A DNA stretch of 64,000 bases from positions 24,298 through 88,297 of the forward strand of contig JADKAS010000018.1 of assembly GCA_016715245.1 (NCBI GenBank), written 5' to 3'. A program made the translations under genes and the position numbers. Source of the DNA: Saprospiraceae bacterium (GTDB taxonomy: Bacteria > Bacteroidota > Bacteroidia > Chitinophagales > Saprospiraceae). How positions within the stretch are numbered: the first letter of the stretch is position 1; each line of letters opens with the position of its first letter. Positions 54,175 to 63,144 of the stretch are shown one piece after another. The notes under the pieces are model-generated. The model did not search any database, was not told the DNA's origin, and worked only from the letters and a program-made list of their open reading frames with translations.

Positions 54175-55290
54175 TTAATCACACAAGATATTTTCATAAG
54201 CCAAACCCTGTTTATATCCATGTTTAATGGACATTTTTAAGTCATCACAGGCTTTTCGGTCTAGGTCCATTTTTTTATGAACATTTGCCCGGTTAAAATA
54301 AGCTTCCGCCAAAGTTGATTCAATTTGAATCGATTTGTCAAAATCTTTAAGTGCATTTTTATAGTCATCCAGCGCGAGATAACACAGACCCCTTTGCATA
54401 AAATGTTTGGCATTGGAATCGTCCATGGCTAATATTTTTGAATATAAATTGAGCGCTTGCGGGTAATTTTTAAGCTGGTATTGGGCCATAGCCAGATTTT
54501 CAGCTGCTGACATATAATCAGGTTTTATATCCAGACAAGTAGTAAGGTCAAACACAGCACCGTTGTAATCATTCATTGTTAGTTTTGTGACTCCTCTTAC
54601 ATAATATGCCTCCGGATCATTAGGATTCGACCGAATATACAAATTTAAATCCTGAAGGGCTTCATTGTATTTTTCAAGACTTGCGTAACATTTTGCCCTT
54701 TCAAGAATACTTTTGATATATTTTGAATCTTCTGCATAGGAAGATGTAAAACATCCAATGGCAGATCGTTTATCACCTGTTTTTAAATAACAAACGCCTT
54801 TGTTGAAAAAAACCTGTGGTCCTTTCACCCCGTTTTTTATGGCAAGATCAAAAGCCTGAAGGGCAAGTTCGTGTTCACCCATTTTTAAATAAGCCATACC
54901 CATATTAGTGGGTGTTTTTTCATTTTTCGGATCTGATTCCAAAACTTTTTTGTAATAAGAAATGGCTTTGGGATAGTCCTGTTTGGCAAAATAAACATTT
55001 CCCAGGCCTAAATTGGCTTTGTTGAAAGCGAAGTCCAATTCCAGACATTTTGCAAAATCGATGACGGCTTTTTCTAAATTTCCTGAATTCAGATGTAAAT
55101 TTCCTCTGTTATAGTAAGCTACCGTAAAATCAGGTTTTTCCTGGATTGCTTTATCGTAATACATAATGGCAGTAGCAAAATCTTTTTTGTTGACGTACTC
55201 CATGGCTTTGTTGAAATAGTCCTGAGCACCATCCTGAGATGTTAATCCTGTCGAAATTAATAATAATATAAAAAAAATATTAAATTTCAT
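54175..55290 (-). CDS. Secreted tetratricopeptide repeat protein
   Basis: 371 residues: signal peptide (FNIFFILLLISTGLTSQ) followed by about ten TPR units (for example DFATAIMYYDKAIQEKPDFTVAYYNRGNLHL, YPKAISYYKKVLESDPKNEKTPTNMGMAYLKMGEHELAL, DYKNALKDFDKSIQIESTLAEAYFNRANVH). No enzymatic domain. Likely a scaffold in the periplasm. Convergent with the YceI gene and divergent from fni. Confidence 0.9.
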   Translation of the reverse strand: MKFNIFFILLLISTGLTSQDGAQDYFNKAMEYVNKKDFATAIMYYDKAIQEKPDFTVAYYNRGNLHLNSGNLEKAVIDFAKCLELDFAFNKANLGLGNVYFAKQDYPKAISYYKKVLESDPKNEKTPTNMGMAYLKMGEHELALQAFDLAIKNGVKGPQVFFNKGVCYLKTGDKRSAIGCFTSSYAEDSKYIKSILERAKCYASLEKYNEALQDLNLYIRSNPNDPEAYYVRGVTKLTMNDYNGAVFDLTTCLDIKPDYMSAAENLAMAQYQLKNYPQALNLYSKILAMDDSNAKHFMQRGLCYLALDDYKNALKDFDKSIQIESTLAEAYFNRANVHKKMDLDRKACDDLKMSIKHGYKQGLAYENILCD

Positions 55291-55435
55291 AAAGAAACAT
55301 TTGTAAATATATTATAAACTATTTAAAATATTTTTTTTAAAAAGTATCATTAAAATGATAAAACCTTATATGTTCCGGAAAAACCTTATTGGGATAATAT
55401 TGTTTCACAAAACTAATTATAAAATTTCAATTAAT

Positions 55436-55443
55436 TACCTTTG
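55436..55443 (+). promoter_or_regulatory. -7 box of fni-mvaA promoter
   Basis: TACCTTTG matches TAnnTTTG, 21 bases before the fni start. Confidence 0.5.
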
Positions 55444-55464
55444 TTTTATTAATTAACAAAAATC

Positions 55465-56517
55465 ATGTCAAAAATAATCGAGGGCTCCTTAGGTACAGAG
55501 GATCCGAATGCCAGTGAGCGGAAAAAAGACCATATTTCTTTGGCTTTTCAGTCCGTAGTAACAGGGGAGGAACTCGACAAAAGATTTTATTACGAACCGG
55601 TTTTAGCAGGACATCCTGATTCAGGTAAGAGTTTGTCAAAAAGTTTTTTGGGTAAAACATTTGACATGCCGGTATGGGTGTCCAGCATGACAGGGGGTAC
55701 TGCAATGGCAGGAACCATCAATAAAAACCTTGCCAGAGCTTGTTCTGATTTTGGTATGGGAATGGGACTGGGTTCCTGTCGTCAACTTCTTTATGATGAC
55801 ACCTTTCTGGGGGATTTTCAGTTGCGAAAAATCATTGGAGGACAACCGTTGTATGCCAATTTGGGGATAGCACAGATTATTTCATTATTGGCGGAAGGTA
55901 AAATTCATTTGATACACACCTTATTGGAAAAACTTGAAGCCGATGGATTAATTGTTCATATAAATCCTTTACAGGAATGGCTGCAACCCGAGGGTGACCG
56001 GTATTATATGTCGCCTCTGGAAGCCGTTCAGAGGCTGTTGGAAAAAATGAATTCTTATAAAATCATTGTTAAAGAAGTCGGGCAGGGTATGGGGAAAAAG
56101 AGCCTTGAAGCTCTGCTTGCACTTCCGCTTGCAGCCATCGATTTTGCGGCCAGCGGAGGTACAAATTTTGCGCTACTTGAACTTTTACGGACTGAAGCCG
56201 GTCATCAGCACGATCTGAAACCATTGGCAAATGTGGGGCATTCTGCTTTGGAAATGGTGCAAATGGTCAACCAAATCAAAGCCGAAATGCCGGATAAGGT
56301 GTTGTGTCCTGAAGTTATCATATCCGGAGGGATTCGGGATTTTTTGGATGGGTATTATCTGATTAATTCGTGCAATATTTCTGCTGTTTACGGGCAGGCT
56401 TCCGGGTTTTTGAAATTTGCTATGGGATCTTACGAAGAATTGCATCATTACGTTTCAAAACAAAAAGAAGGTTTATTGATGGCCAATACCTTTTTACGCA
56501 TTAAACAAAAACCATGA
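55465..56517 (+). CDS. fni: Type 2 isopentenyl-diphosphate delta-isomerase
   Basis: 350-residue FMN-dependent enzyme interconverting IPP and DMAPP. Family features: RKKDHISLAF near the start, VSSMTGGTAMAGTINKNLARACSDFGMGMGLGSCR (FMN and substrate site), HINPLQEWLQPEGDR (Mg-binding Glu region), and KEVGQGMGKKSLEAL with a C-terminal GGIRDFLDG phosphate site. Overlaps mvaA by four bases (ATGA), so the two are coupled. Confidence 0.95.
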   Translation: MSKIIEGSLGTEDPNASERKKDHISLAFQSVVTGEELDKRFYYEPVLAGHPDSGKSLSKSFLGKTFDMPVWVSSMTGGTAMAGTINKNLARACSDFGMGMGLGSCRQLLYDDTFLGDFQLRKIIGGQPLYANLGIAQIISLLAEGKIHLIHTLLEKLEADGLIVHINPLQEWLQPEGDRYYMSPLEAVQRLLEKMNSYKIIVKEVGQGMGKKSLEALLALPLAAIDFAASGGTNFALLELLRTEAGHQHDLKPLANVGHSALEMVQMVNQIKAEMPDKVLCPEVIISGGIRDFLDGYYLINSCNISAVYGQASGFLKFAMGSYEELHHYVSKQKEGLLMANTFLRIKQKP

Positions 56518-57848
56518 GCAAAAAAAAAGTTGATGGATTTTCCAAAAAGAACAAATTGGAAAAAACAGATTGGCTGGTTCAGGAGTACTTATCTTCAGGA
56601 GAAGGTAATGTATCTGACTTTACAAAATTTTGGCTTGCTTCCCCTGAAGAACAAAAACTGATTGACGGGTTCAGCGAAAATACCATTTCCAATTTTGTTT
56701 TACCTTATGGAATAGCACCTAATTTTCTTATTGACGGGCAAATATATGCGGTTCCTATGGTAATAGAGGAAAGTTCTGTTGTGGCCGCCGCAGCATCAGC
56801 GGCAAAATACTGGTTGGAACGAGATGGTTTTTTTACTACGATTTTAGGAACCACTAAGGTTGGACAAATACATTTTATTTGGCCCGGAAGTTTTGGCCAA
56901 TTGTCATCATTTTCGGAGGACCTTACGCATAAATTATTACATGGTGTTGAGGATATCATAGGCAATATGAAAAAAAGAGGTGGAGGTATCGAAAAAATAG
57001 AATTTCTTGACTATACATTTTGTGAAGCCAATCTTTATCAATGCAGGGTGCATTTTCAGACTTGTGACTCTATGGGGGCTAATTTTATAAATACCATTCT
57101 GGAAAAATTTGCTGATATAATTGAAAATTATTTTGTAGACCACAATGAACTTCCGGATGAAAAAAAGGACGTAGATATTATTATGTCCATTTTATCAAAT
57201 TATACTCCTGAATGTCTGGTTCGCGCTGAGGTCAGAACCCCTATTCATCGGTTGGGGGATTTTGCCAATGGAATGATGGCAAAAACATTGGCTGAAAAGT
57301 TTGCCCTTGCCGTGAAAATTGCCAGAAATGACGTCTATAGAGCTACTACCCATAACAAAGGGATTTTTAATGGTATTGATGCCGAGGGATTAGCGACAGG
57401 TAACGATTTCAGAGCGGTAGAAGCTGCAGGACATGCATATGCGGCTAAAGACGGGTTATACAGAGGATTAAGTCAGTGTGCGATTGAAGGCGGATATTTT
57501 CACTTTTGGCTGGACATTCCTTTGGCGGTAGGCACTATCGGCGGATTGACCACATTACATCCTCTGGCAAAAAAATCGATGGAAATATTGGGAAATCCAA
57601 ACGCAGAAACACTGATGAGTATTATGGCAAGTGTTGGTCTTGCACAAAATTTTAGTGCCGTCAAATCGCTTGTTACTACAGGAATCCAGCAAGGGCATAT
57701 GAAAATGCACCTGCTAAATATTTTGAATAGCCTTGAAGCATCAGATACAGTGAGCAGGAAAGCTATTTTGCATTTTGAAAAAAATACAGTATCCTACAGT
57801 GCTGTGAGAGAGTTTATTGTAAAAGAGAACTTAAATTCTGATTTATAA
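56514..57848 (+). CDS. mvaA: Hydroxymethylglutaryl-CoA reductase, class II (degradative type)
   Basis: 444 residues. Catalytic features of class II HMG-CoA reductase: the Glu in VPMVIEESSVVAAAASAA (about 82), NKGIFNGIDAEGLATGNDFRAVEAAGHAYAA (Lys and Asp region at about 280-300), and the His in IQQGHMKMHL. Interconverts HMG-CoA and mevalonate; in bacteria class II enzymes serve either mevalonate synthesis or breakdown. Its coupling to a type 2 IPP isomerase favours a mevalonate pathway for isoprenoids (inference). HMG-CoA synthase and mevalonate kinases are not in the window. Confidence 0.93.
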   Translation: MSKKKVDGFSKKNKLEKTDWLVQEYLSSGEGNVSDFTKFWLASPEEQKLIDGFSENTISNFVLPYGIAPNFLIDGQIYAVPMVIEESSVVAAAASAAKYWLERDGFFTTILGTTKVGQIHFIWPGSFGQLSSFSEDLTHKLLHGVEDIIGNMKKRGGGIEKIEFLDYTFCEANLYQCRVHFQTCDSMGANFINTILEKFADIIENYFVDHNELPDEKKDVDIIMSILSNYTPECLVRAEVRTPIHRLGDFANGMMAKTLAEKFALAVKIARNDVYRATTHNKGIFNGIDAEGLATGNDFRAVEAAGHAYAAKDGLYRGLSQCAIEGGYFHFWLDIPLAVGTIGGLTTLHPLAKKSMEILGNPNAETLMSIMASVGLAQNFSAVKSLVTTGIQQGHMKMHLLNILNSLEASDTVSRKAILHFEKNTVSYSAVREFIVKENLNSDL

Positions 57849-59274
57849 AACACTTTCATAAATAGCCTTGTAACGCTGAGCTGAAACATCCCATGAAAAA
57901 TCAAGGGACATTGCTTTTGCCACCAGGCTGTTCAAGTATTCCTTTTGCTCATAAACTTTATATGATCTGAACATGGCATGACTCATATCACTCATGGTCA
58001 GGTGGTCAAATCGGATTCCAACGCCATCTTCTTCAGATAAATCTTTGACACTGTCTTTCAAGCCACCTGTGGTTCGCACAATAGGGATGGTTCCATAACG
58101 CATGGCAAAAAGTTGATTCAGTCCACAGGGCTCTACTCTGGATGGCATCAGCAGGAAGTCGGAAGCAGCATATATCTGGTGAGCCAAAGCTTCATTGTAT
58201 GCAAGCATGCTCGCTACATTGGAAGGAAAACTGTAGGCCAGTTGCATGAGTTGATGTTCTATACCTTTATCACCGGTTCCCAATATAATAAAATTTGCAT
58301 TCCTGTGATGGGAAAGCCAATTGTAAATCAAACCTGCAAGCTGGTCTGCTCCTTTTTCATGAACAAGTCGTCCAATAAAACCGTATAACGGCAGATTGGG
58401 GTCAAGGTTGGCTTTTTTACAAATGGCTTCTTTGTTTTTTTTGTTTAAATTGGATAACATCGGTATCAAGGTGAAATTCAAGCATTGGATCGGTTTTCGG
58501 GTCCCATGTTTCGTTGTCAATACCATTCAGAATACCGCTGCATTTCCATATTTCTGACCTGAAAAGGGATTCAAGTCCCATGGAATCATACATAAGTTCA
58601 TTCAGGTAATTAGGACTTACCGTTGTAACTTTATAAGATACTCTGACCGCAGAAGCCAAAGGATTTATGGTGTTATTCCAATCTAGAAGCCCTGTTTTCC
58701 ATGAATCAAATTGAGGCAGGAGGTGACTCTTAGTCCAGCTGAATGCTCCCTGATAACGTTCATTATGTATGGTAAAAACAACAGGGATATGACGTATGGA
58801 TTCGAATTCATATGCGTGTTGTTTTAAAAAGGGAATAAGTCCGGTATGGTGGTCATGGCAATGCAGAATATCCGGTTTCATCATGGGGTTGTCTCTTACC
58901 CACATCAATAAACAACGCTGAAAGGCAATATTTCTTTCTATCTCATCCTGGAAATAATAGCCGTTTTTATCAGCATATACGCCATAGCGATCATTTTTTC
59001 CGGGAATAAAAATAGTGTAAAATGGGAAACCCAAAACATCGTCAATATAATACCTGACTTCAAAATATATAGTCTCATGAGGGGTATTATAATGGCCGTA
59101 ATGAACAATTTTGTAAAGTTTATTGTCAAACCAGGGCATAAGATAACCGGGTATGACCACGTGGGTTTCAACCCCTGCTTTTTGAAGGTATTTTGGCAAT
59201 GAACCAACAACATCGGCCAGACCGCCAACTTTAGCTACAGGATAACACTCTGCACTTGCAAATAATACCTTCAT
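57843..59274 (-). CDS. glgA: Glycogen/starch synthase GlgA, frameshifted in this sequence
   Basis: GT5 enzyme adding glucose from ADP-glucose to alpha-glucan. N-terminal KVLFASAECYPVAKVGGLADVVGSLP has the K-x-G-G-L substrate site; DILHCHDHHTGLIPF and VFTIHN follow; the C-terminal half has GFIGRLVHEKGADQL and SRVEPCGLNQLFAMRYGTIPIVRTTGGL. The two halves are in different frames: at the 8-T run (plus strand 58435-58442) the first frame ends DVIQFKQKKQRSHL, while removing one base gives KQKNKEAICKKANLDPNLPLYGF. About 476 residues, the normal length. This is the only break caused by an extra base. Confidence 0.92.
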
Positions 59275-59425
59275 GGTAGATTAATTTAGATTTGTTAGAA
59301 AAATTGTTTTTTAATAATTCTTGCGCAAATATTAAAATAAATCAGGTGCATATGGCAAAAAATGGAAATCATTTTTTTTTTAATAAAATTTGAGTAAAAA
59401 AATTTCTGAAAACCAAAAAGAACTT

Positions 59426-59433
59426 TATCTTTG
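59426..59433 (+). promoter_or_regulatory. -7 box of tRNA-Glu promoter
   Basis: TATCTTTG followed by CGAC matches TAnnTTTG, 17 bases before the tRNA. Confidence 0.6.
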
Positions 59434-59450
59434 CGACACTTTTGAAAAAA

Positions 59451-59522
59451 GGCCCGTTCGTTTATCGGTTAGGACGCCAGGTTTTCATCCTGGTAGGAGG
59501 GGTTCGATTCCCCTACGGGCTA
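59451..59522 (+). tRNA. tRNA-Glu (TTC)
   Basis: 72 nt: acceptor GGCCCGT/ACGGGCT, D-loop TTATCGGTTAGGAC, anticodon stem CCAGG/CCTGG with loop TTTTCAT (anticodon TTC), T-arm AGGGGTTCGATTCCCCT, discriminator A. The 3' end marks the left edge of an AT-rich island, and tRNA 3' ends are common integration sites. No second copy of the 3' end is visible in the window. Confidence 0.95.
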
Positions 59523-59529
59523 CATTTTT

Positions 59530-59564
59530 AAAGGTAACTGATTGATTTTCAGTTACCTTTTTTT
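59530..59564. terminator. Terminator after tRNA-Glu
   Basis: AAAGGTAACTGA pairs perfectly with TCAGTTACCTTT around TTGATTT, followed by TTTT. Confidence 0.85.
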
Positions 59565-59692
59565 ATTGGTTGTCGTTTTGGTTTGTCGTCTTCTATCTTA
59601 GTATTTGTTTACACTATTATGATTATTTTATTTTTTCATGTTAAATTAGAATAGTTTTAGATTTAGTTTTTACTTTTGGGAAAATAATAAGT

Positions 59693-60229
59693 ATGAAACA
59701 TTTGGTTATTTTTTGCTTTTTAGCCTTATTTTCTTGTTCCCAACCGAAAAATAAATTTCAAGATTGCATTGAAAAGTATCTTTCAGATATTGCAATGGGT
59801 GTTAAACTTGAAAATGATTTTAAAGAAATTACGCTTGTTAAGGACGTACCTTCTAAGGAATTACTTACCGATTTGTACCAAACGTTTGAATTTGATACAA
59901 TTATTCCAGTCGATTCGGTATTGTATAAATTAGATAATAGTTTGTCCATTAGTGATCCGATTTGGCAGATTAGAAGAGACAGATTATATGAAGTAAGTCA
60001 ATTAAAAAACAATGAAATAGCATATAGTATAGTTCATGCAACCCATGAATTTAAAAATCCCTTAATAAATAATGCAATAGTTGAAGTCAAAAGAACTTAC
60101 ATAATCGATAAGGATTGCAATGTTATGGGTTCTATTGATGATAGTGAAATGACAAGTGTTGAAAAGGAATATTCTAAAACGCCTTATTTAAAATATGAAT
60201 ACGCTATAATGGTGAAGCGTAATAATTAA
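59693..60229 (+). CDS. Small lipoprotein in the tRNA-Glu island
   Basis: 178 residues: MKHLVIFCFLALFSC lipoprotein signal. The mature region has no recognised motif (EITLVKDVPSKELLTDLYQTFEF, VHATHEFKNPLINNAIVEVKR). AT-rich, like the rest of this region. Followed after 46 bases by another small lipoprotein. Confidence 0.62.
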   Translation: MKHLVIFCFLALFSCSQPKNKFQDCIEKYLSDIAMGVKLENDFKEITLVKDVPSKELLTDLYQTFEFDTIIPVDSVLYKLDNSLSISDPIWQIRRDRLYEVSQLKNNEIAYSIVHATHEFKNPLINNAIVEVKRTYIIDKDCNVMGSIDDSEMTSVEKEYSKTPYLKYEYAIMVKRNN

Positions 60230-60275
60230 AGGTATGATTTCTAAATCTCTTTTATTTGTAATAAAATATATAAAT

Positions 60276-60566
60276 ATGAAATACATTTTAATCCTAATCA
60301 CAACACTGTTATTTTCTTGCTCCAAAGAAGAAAATGAATGTAAGATATGTACCGTGATTTCTGAAAGTAATTTTAAAGAAGCTGATTATAAGTGTGACGG
60401 ACTTGCTAATAATTATCCGCAATATGATGTCATTCTTAGTCAGTCAGTAGGTTCAATTTGCGGCGAAAATATTCAAATTCAAAAAAATCTTGTTGAAAAA
60501 TCAGTTACTAAAACATTGTGTTCGGGTGTTACTTATACAGAACGGACAAGACTTGATTGTAAATAG
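60276..60566 (+). CDS. Small Cys-rich lipoprotein in the island
   Basis: 96 residues from the ATG at 60276: MKYILILITTLLFSC signal with lipobox FSC. The mature part has about six Cys (ECKICTVISE, ADYKCDGLANNYPQ, GSICGEN, KTLCSGVTYTERTRLDC), suggesting disulfides. No family recognised. An upstream in-frame ATG at 60234 would add a poor N-terminus. Confidence 0.55.
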   Translation: MKYILILITTLLFSCSKEENECKICTVISESNFKEADYKCDGLANNYPQYDVILSQSVGSICGENIQIQKNLVEKSVTKTLCSGVTYTERTRLDCK

Positions 60567-60622
60567 GGTTATTAAAACTTAAAGTTATCCAATCTTAAGG
60601 TTTTTAAACTTCTTAACCCTTT

Positions 60623-60999
60623 TCATTCAGCTTTTTTTGGGATTCTTCTTAACAAGTAATAATGATAAAATTGACTTTCTTTTACTAAACCATAAGAATT
60701 AGTATATTCATATCCGTTTTCTACCATAAAATTTAATGCATCAATCATACTATTTAATACAACTGATTTGCCCTTTGAATCAGTTATTTTAATATCGGTT
60801 CCTTTCCACCAACTTGTACTTTGCCCAAAGTCTAATTCAACTTTGCTATACTTAAAAACTGAGTGATTCCATTTATTTGAACATATTCAACATTTATTGA
60901 ATCCAGTGGAAAACCGTTGACAAAATAATTTAATTTCTCTTGACCTGACAAATTAAAATTCATTATTAGTACTAAAATTAAGTAAAGCCAATTTTTCAT
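60623..60999 (-). CDS. Secreted protein, unknown function, frameshifted in this sequence
   Basis: From ATG at 60999: signal peptide KNWLYLILVLIMNFNLSGQ, then EKLNYFVNGFPLDSINVEYVQINGITQFLSIAKLN and a stop. The next frame continues VFKYSKVELDFGQSTSWWKG, TDIKITDSKGKSVVLNSMID and LRRIPKKAE to a stop at 60623. The motif 'DFGQ..SWWKGT.I.D..GK....NSMIDALNFM...GYE' recurs in small Bacteroidota secreted proteins. The combined length is one base short of 126 codons, so a single-base loss near 60860 is inferred. No enzymatic role known. Confidence 0.6.
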
Positions 61000-61130
61000 T
61001 TTTCATTTTTTTAATTATATTTTTATTTCAAAAAATCGTGCCTTCTCCTTAGTTTTTCAAGCTAATTTTTGTATTATTTGATCTGTCCAATCAATATGAT
61101 GTTACCACTTCCAATAAAAACAATAAAAAA

Positions 61131-61330
61131 TTATTTAAAGTCATATCTTAAAATCTCATTAATATCATCAATAACTGATTCAGTTTGTTTATCAGTTAAA
61201 TTTATCCTTATTCCATTTATTTCATTTTAGTATAGTTATTTCTTTGTTTTTCATTAGGTAAAAAACATCCATATAAAAGTACGGTAAAAGTTCTAAACTT
61301 ATAGAATGCATGAACAAAAATACAAATCAT
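61131..61330 (-). pseudogene. Possible broken small lipoprotein
   Basis: Starting at 61330 the frame reads MICIFVHAFYKFRTFTVLLYGC, a plausible lipoprotein signal, then FLPNEKQRNNYTK and a stop. One base earlier the frame continues NEINGIRINLTDKQTESVID and DINEILRYDFK to a stop at 61131. Total is one base short of 67 codons. Signal-like start and the regular tail suggest a real gene with a lost base, but there is no family support. Confidence 0.35.
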
Positions 61331-61344
61331 AATTTCATTTATTA

Positions 61345-61632
61345 TTAAGTCTGTCCAAGTTCTGCTTGTATTTGTTCTTCTGTCCAATCTTCATACTGAT
61401 TTATTGCTCTCGTAATATTATTGTCTGCTTTAGTTGGTATGATATATTTTAGTATTTTTTCGATAAAATACAACCGGTCTTTACTATCAAGTTTATCAAA
61501 ATCAGATTGTAAAGTATTTAAATTATCATGTAAGAAATTATTTAAAAATTCTTTTACTTCAATTGTCACTTTGTTTTTACTGCCTTTAGGTCTGCCACCT
61601 TCGCCCGGTTTAAATGATGTTTGATTTACCAT
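61345..61632 (-). CDS. Small DUF5681-like protein, third of a tandem array
   Basis: 95 residues: MVNQTSFKPGEGGRPKGSKNKVT, the basic 'FKPGEGGRPKGSKNK' motif of DUF5681-type proteins, followed by a helical region (VKEFLNNFLHDNLNTLQSDFDKLDSKDRLYFIEKILKYIIP). Paralogue of the next two genes. Family members often occur near phage terminase genes. Confidence 0.68.
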   Translation of the reverse strand: MVNQTSFKPGEGGRPKGSKNKVTIEVKEFLNNFLHDNLNTLQSDFDKLDSKDRLYFIEKILKYIIPTKADNNITRAINQYEDWTEEQIQAELGQT

Positions 61633-61650
61633 ATTTAATTATTTTCAGTA

Positions 61651-61923
61651 TTATTTTACCCATTCAATTATTGGAATATTGACTTCGCTTTGTCCTACTA
61701 TTTTAATGTCATCTTGACATTTTGGTAATACATAAGGCATTAATTTTATTAAAATTTCCAAGCGTTCTTTATCTGTTAGATTATTAAATCTTTCTGTCAA
61801 AGTATCAATTTCATTATTAACAATTGCGCTCAAAAGTTCTTTTATTTGACTTGCTGTTTTGTTGGTTGCTCCTTTAGGTCTGCCACCTTCGCCCGGTTTA
61901 AAAGTTGTATTATTTCGTGCCAT
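61651..61923 (-). CDS. Small DUF5681-like protein, second of a tandem array
   Basis: 90 residues: ARNNTTFKPGEGGRPKGATNKTA then IKELLSAIVNNEIDTLTERFNNLTDKERLEILIKLMPYVLPKC. Same layout as its neighbours; ends 18 bases before the start of the next copy. Confidence 0.68.
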   Translation of the reverse strand: MARNNTTFKPGEGGRPKGATNKTASQIKELLSAIVNNEIDTLTERFNNLTDKERLEILIKLMPYVLPKCQDDIKIVGQSEVNIPIIEWVK

Positions 61924-61930
61924 AATTTAT

Positions 61931-62203
61931 TTAATTATTGAACCATTCAGGTAAATTAACCCCGTTTTCGATTGTTATATTTTCTTTTTCATAATTGACT
62001 TTGGACATAACAAAAGGTAGTAATTTTGTTAAAATTTCTAATCTATCTTTTGGTTCTAATTTGTCCAATTGATCATGAAGTAATATTATTTCTTGACTAA
62101 GGATTTCCTTTAGAATTATCCTTAATTCCTTCGTCAATTTATTTGGTGAACCGGCTTGTCTGCCACCTTCGCCCGGTTTAAATGATGTTTGGTTTTTTGC
62201 CAT
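61931..62203 (-). CDS. Small DUF5681-like protein, first of a tandem array
   Basis: 90 residues: AKNQTSFKPGEGGRQAGSPNKLT with the same motif slightly changed (GGRQAGSPNK), and LRIILKEILSQEIILLHDQLDKLEPKDRLEILTKLLPFVMSK. Seven bases separate it from the second copy. A direct repeat and a 14-bp palindrome lie in the 220-base upstream region. Confidence 0.68.
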   Translation of the reverse strand: MAKNQTSFKPGEGGRQAGSPNKLTKELRIILKEILSQEIILLHDQLDKLEPKDRLEILTKLLPFVMSKVNYEKENITIENGVNLPEWFNN

Positions 62204-62313
62204 AATTTTGCCATATTTTAGGGTGAAAAATCTAAAAAAAATCAGAAATGAACTCTTTATATTTATTTTTAAATACCTTAATTAAATTCCTTTTTAAAAT
62301 GTCTTATTTAAAT

Positions 62314-62327
62314 ACCTTATTTAAGGT
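62314..62327. promoter_or_regulatory. Palindrome and direct repeat upstream of the DUF5681-like array
   Basis: ACCTTA-TT-TAAGGT, with TTTAAATACCTTA repeated at 62268-62280 and 62307-62319. The spacing and position before 62203 suggest a binding site for an island regulator. Confidence 0.35.
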
Positions 62328-62424
62328 CGTGTACTTTTTAATATAATTTAACAATAAAAATTTGATTAATATAAAAATGTCAAAATCTATATTTATACTT
62401 TGTTTAGTTTTTAAATGAAAAACA

Positions 62425-63144
62425 TCACATTTTGTATAATCGGTCAATGGCTCTTTTAATTGCTGCCTTTTCATTATCTTTTACTTTTTTTAGAAGTCTG
62501 CTTTTACGATTCTTTTCAGCCATGAAAATTAAATCTTCCAAAGTCATTTTGAAAGAAACATAAAAACCCCGTGTGTAATAAGCATAATGTTTTAAATTCC
62601 AATTTAAGATTAATTCGTTTTTAATTTTTTTAGATTGGTATTCATTAAAATATTCTGACAATTCCGGCGACAACTCATTAACATTTTTAACTGTATGACT
62701 ATTTCCTTCCATTCTACTATACCATAATAAATTATTTGTTTTACAATGAGTTTTTTTACCAACTATACTCTTAATTGCTATAAATGCTAATAATACGACT
62801 TTTTGATATTCGGTCTTTTGGTTTTTGTAATAATCAAACCATATTGACTTCCTGATACCAATAAAAGGTAAATTTTCCGGAATGCTTTCAAACAAAGTTT
62901 TACCATTATCAAACGACCTTCTTTTATTTCCAATGTTCACACCAAAAAAACTTTCAGCTTCTTTAATTTGACTAAAGTCACTTTCATACTCTTTATTTAA
63001 ATAACTGTAAATGGCAAAATCAAAAATGTTATTCAGACACTCCCTATCATCAATTAAGAACTCTTTGAGTAATACAATCGGAAAATTGAAGTAATCTTTT
63101 TTAATATCATCAATAACAGCTTCATTTAAAAAATCATCAAACAT
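62425..63144 (-). CDS. Unknown protein of the island
   Basis: 239 residues, no signal peptide, no membrane segment. Mixed helical with many aromatic residues (IRKSIWFDYYKNQKTEYQKV, LILNWNLKHYAYYTRGFYVSF) and a basic C-terminus (MAEKNRKSRLLKKVKDNEKAAIKRAIDRLYKM) that may bind nucleic acid. The start overlaps the end of the nuclease-like gene by 8 bases, so they are one operon. Family not recognised. Confidence 0.55.
   Translation of the reverse strand: MFDDFLNEAVIDDIKKDYFNFPIVLLKEFLIDDRECLNNIFDFAIYSYLNKEYESDFSQIKEAESFFGVNIGNKRRSFDNGKTLFESIPENLPFIGIRKSIWFDYYKNQKTEYQKVVLLAFIAIKSIVGKKTHCKTNNLLWYSRMEGNSHTVKNVNELSPELSEYFNEYQSKKIKNELILNWNLKHYAYYTRGFYVSFKMTLEDLIFMAEKNRKSRLLKKVKDNEKAAIKRAIDRLYKM

Noticed and set aside
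4755..59274. True pseudogenisation of ligA, deoA, glgA and others
   Set aside because: The remaining sequence of each gene is fully conserved, with breaks at runs of one base and lengths off by exactly one; sequence error explains them better, though not proven.
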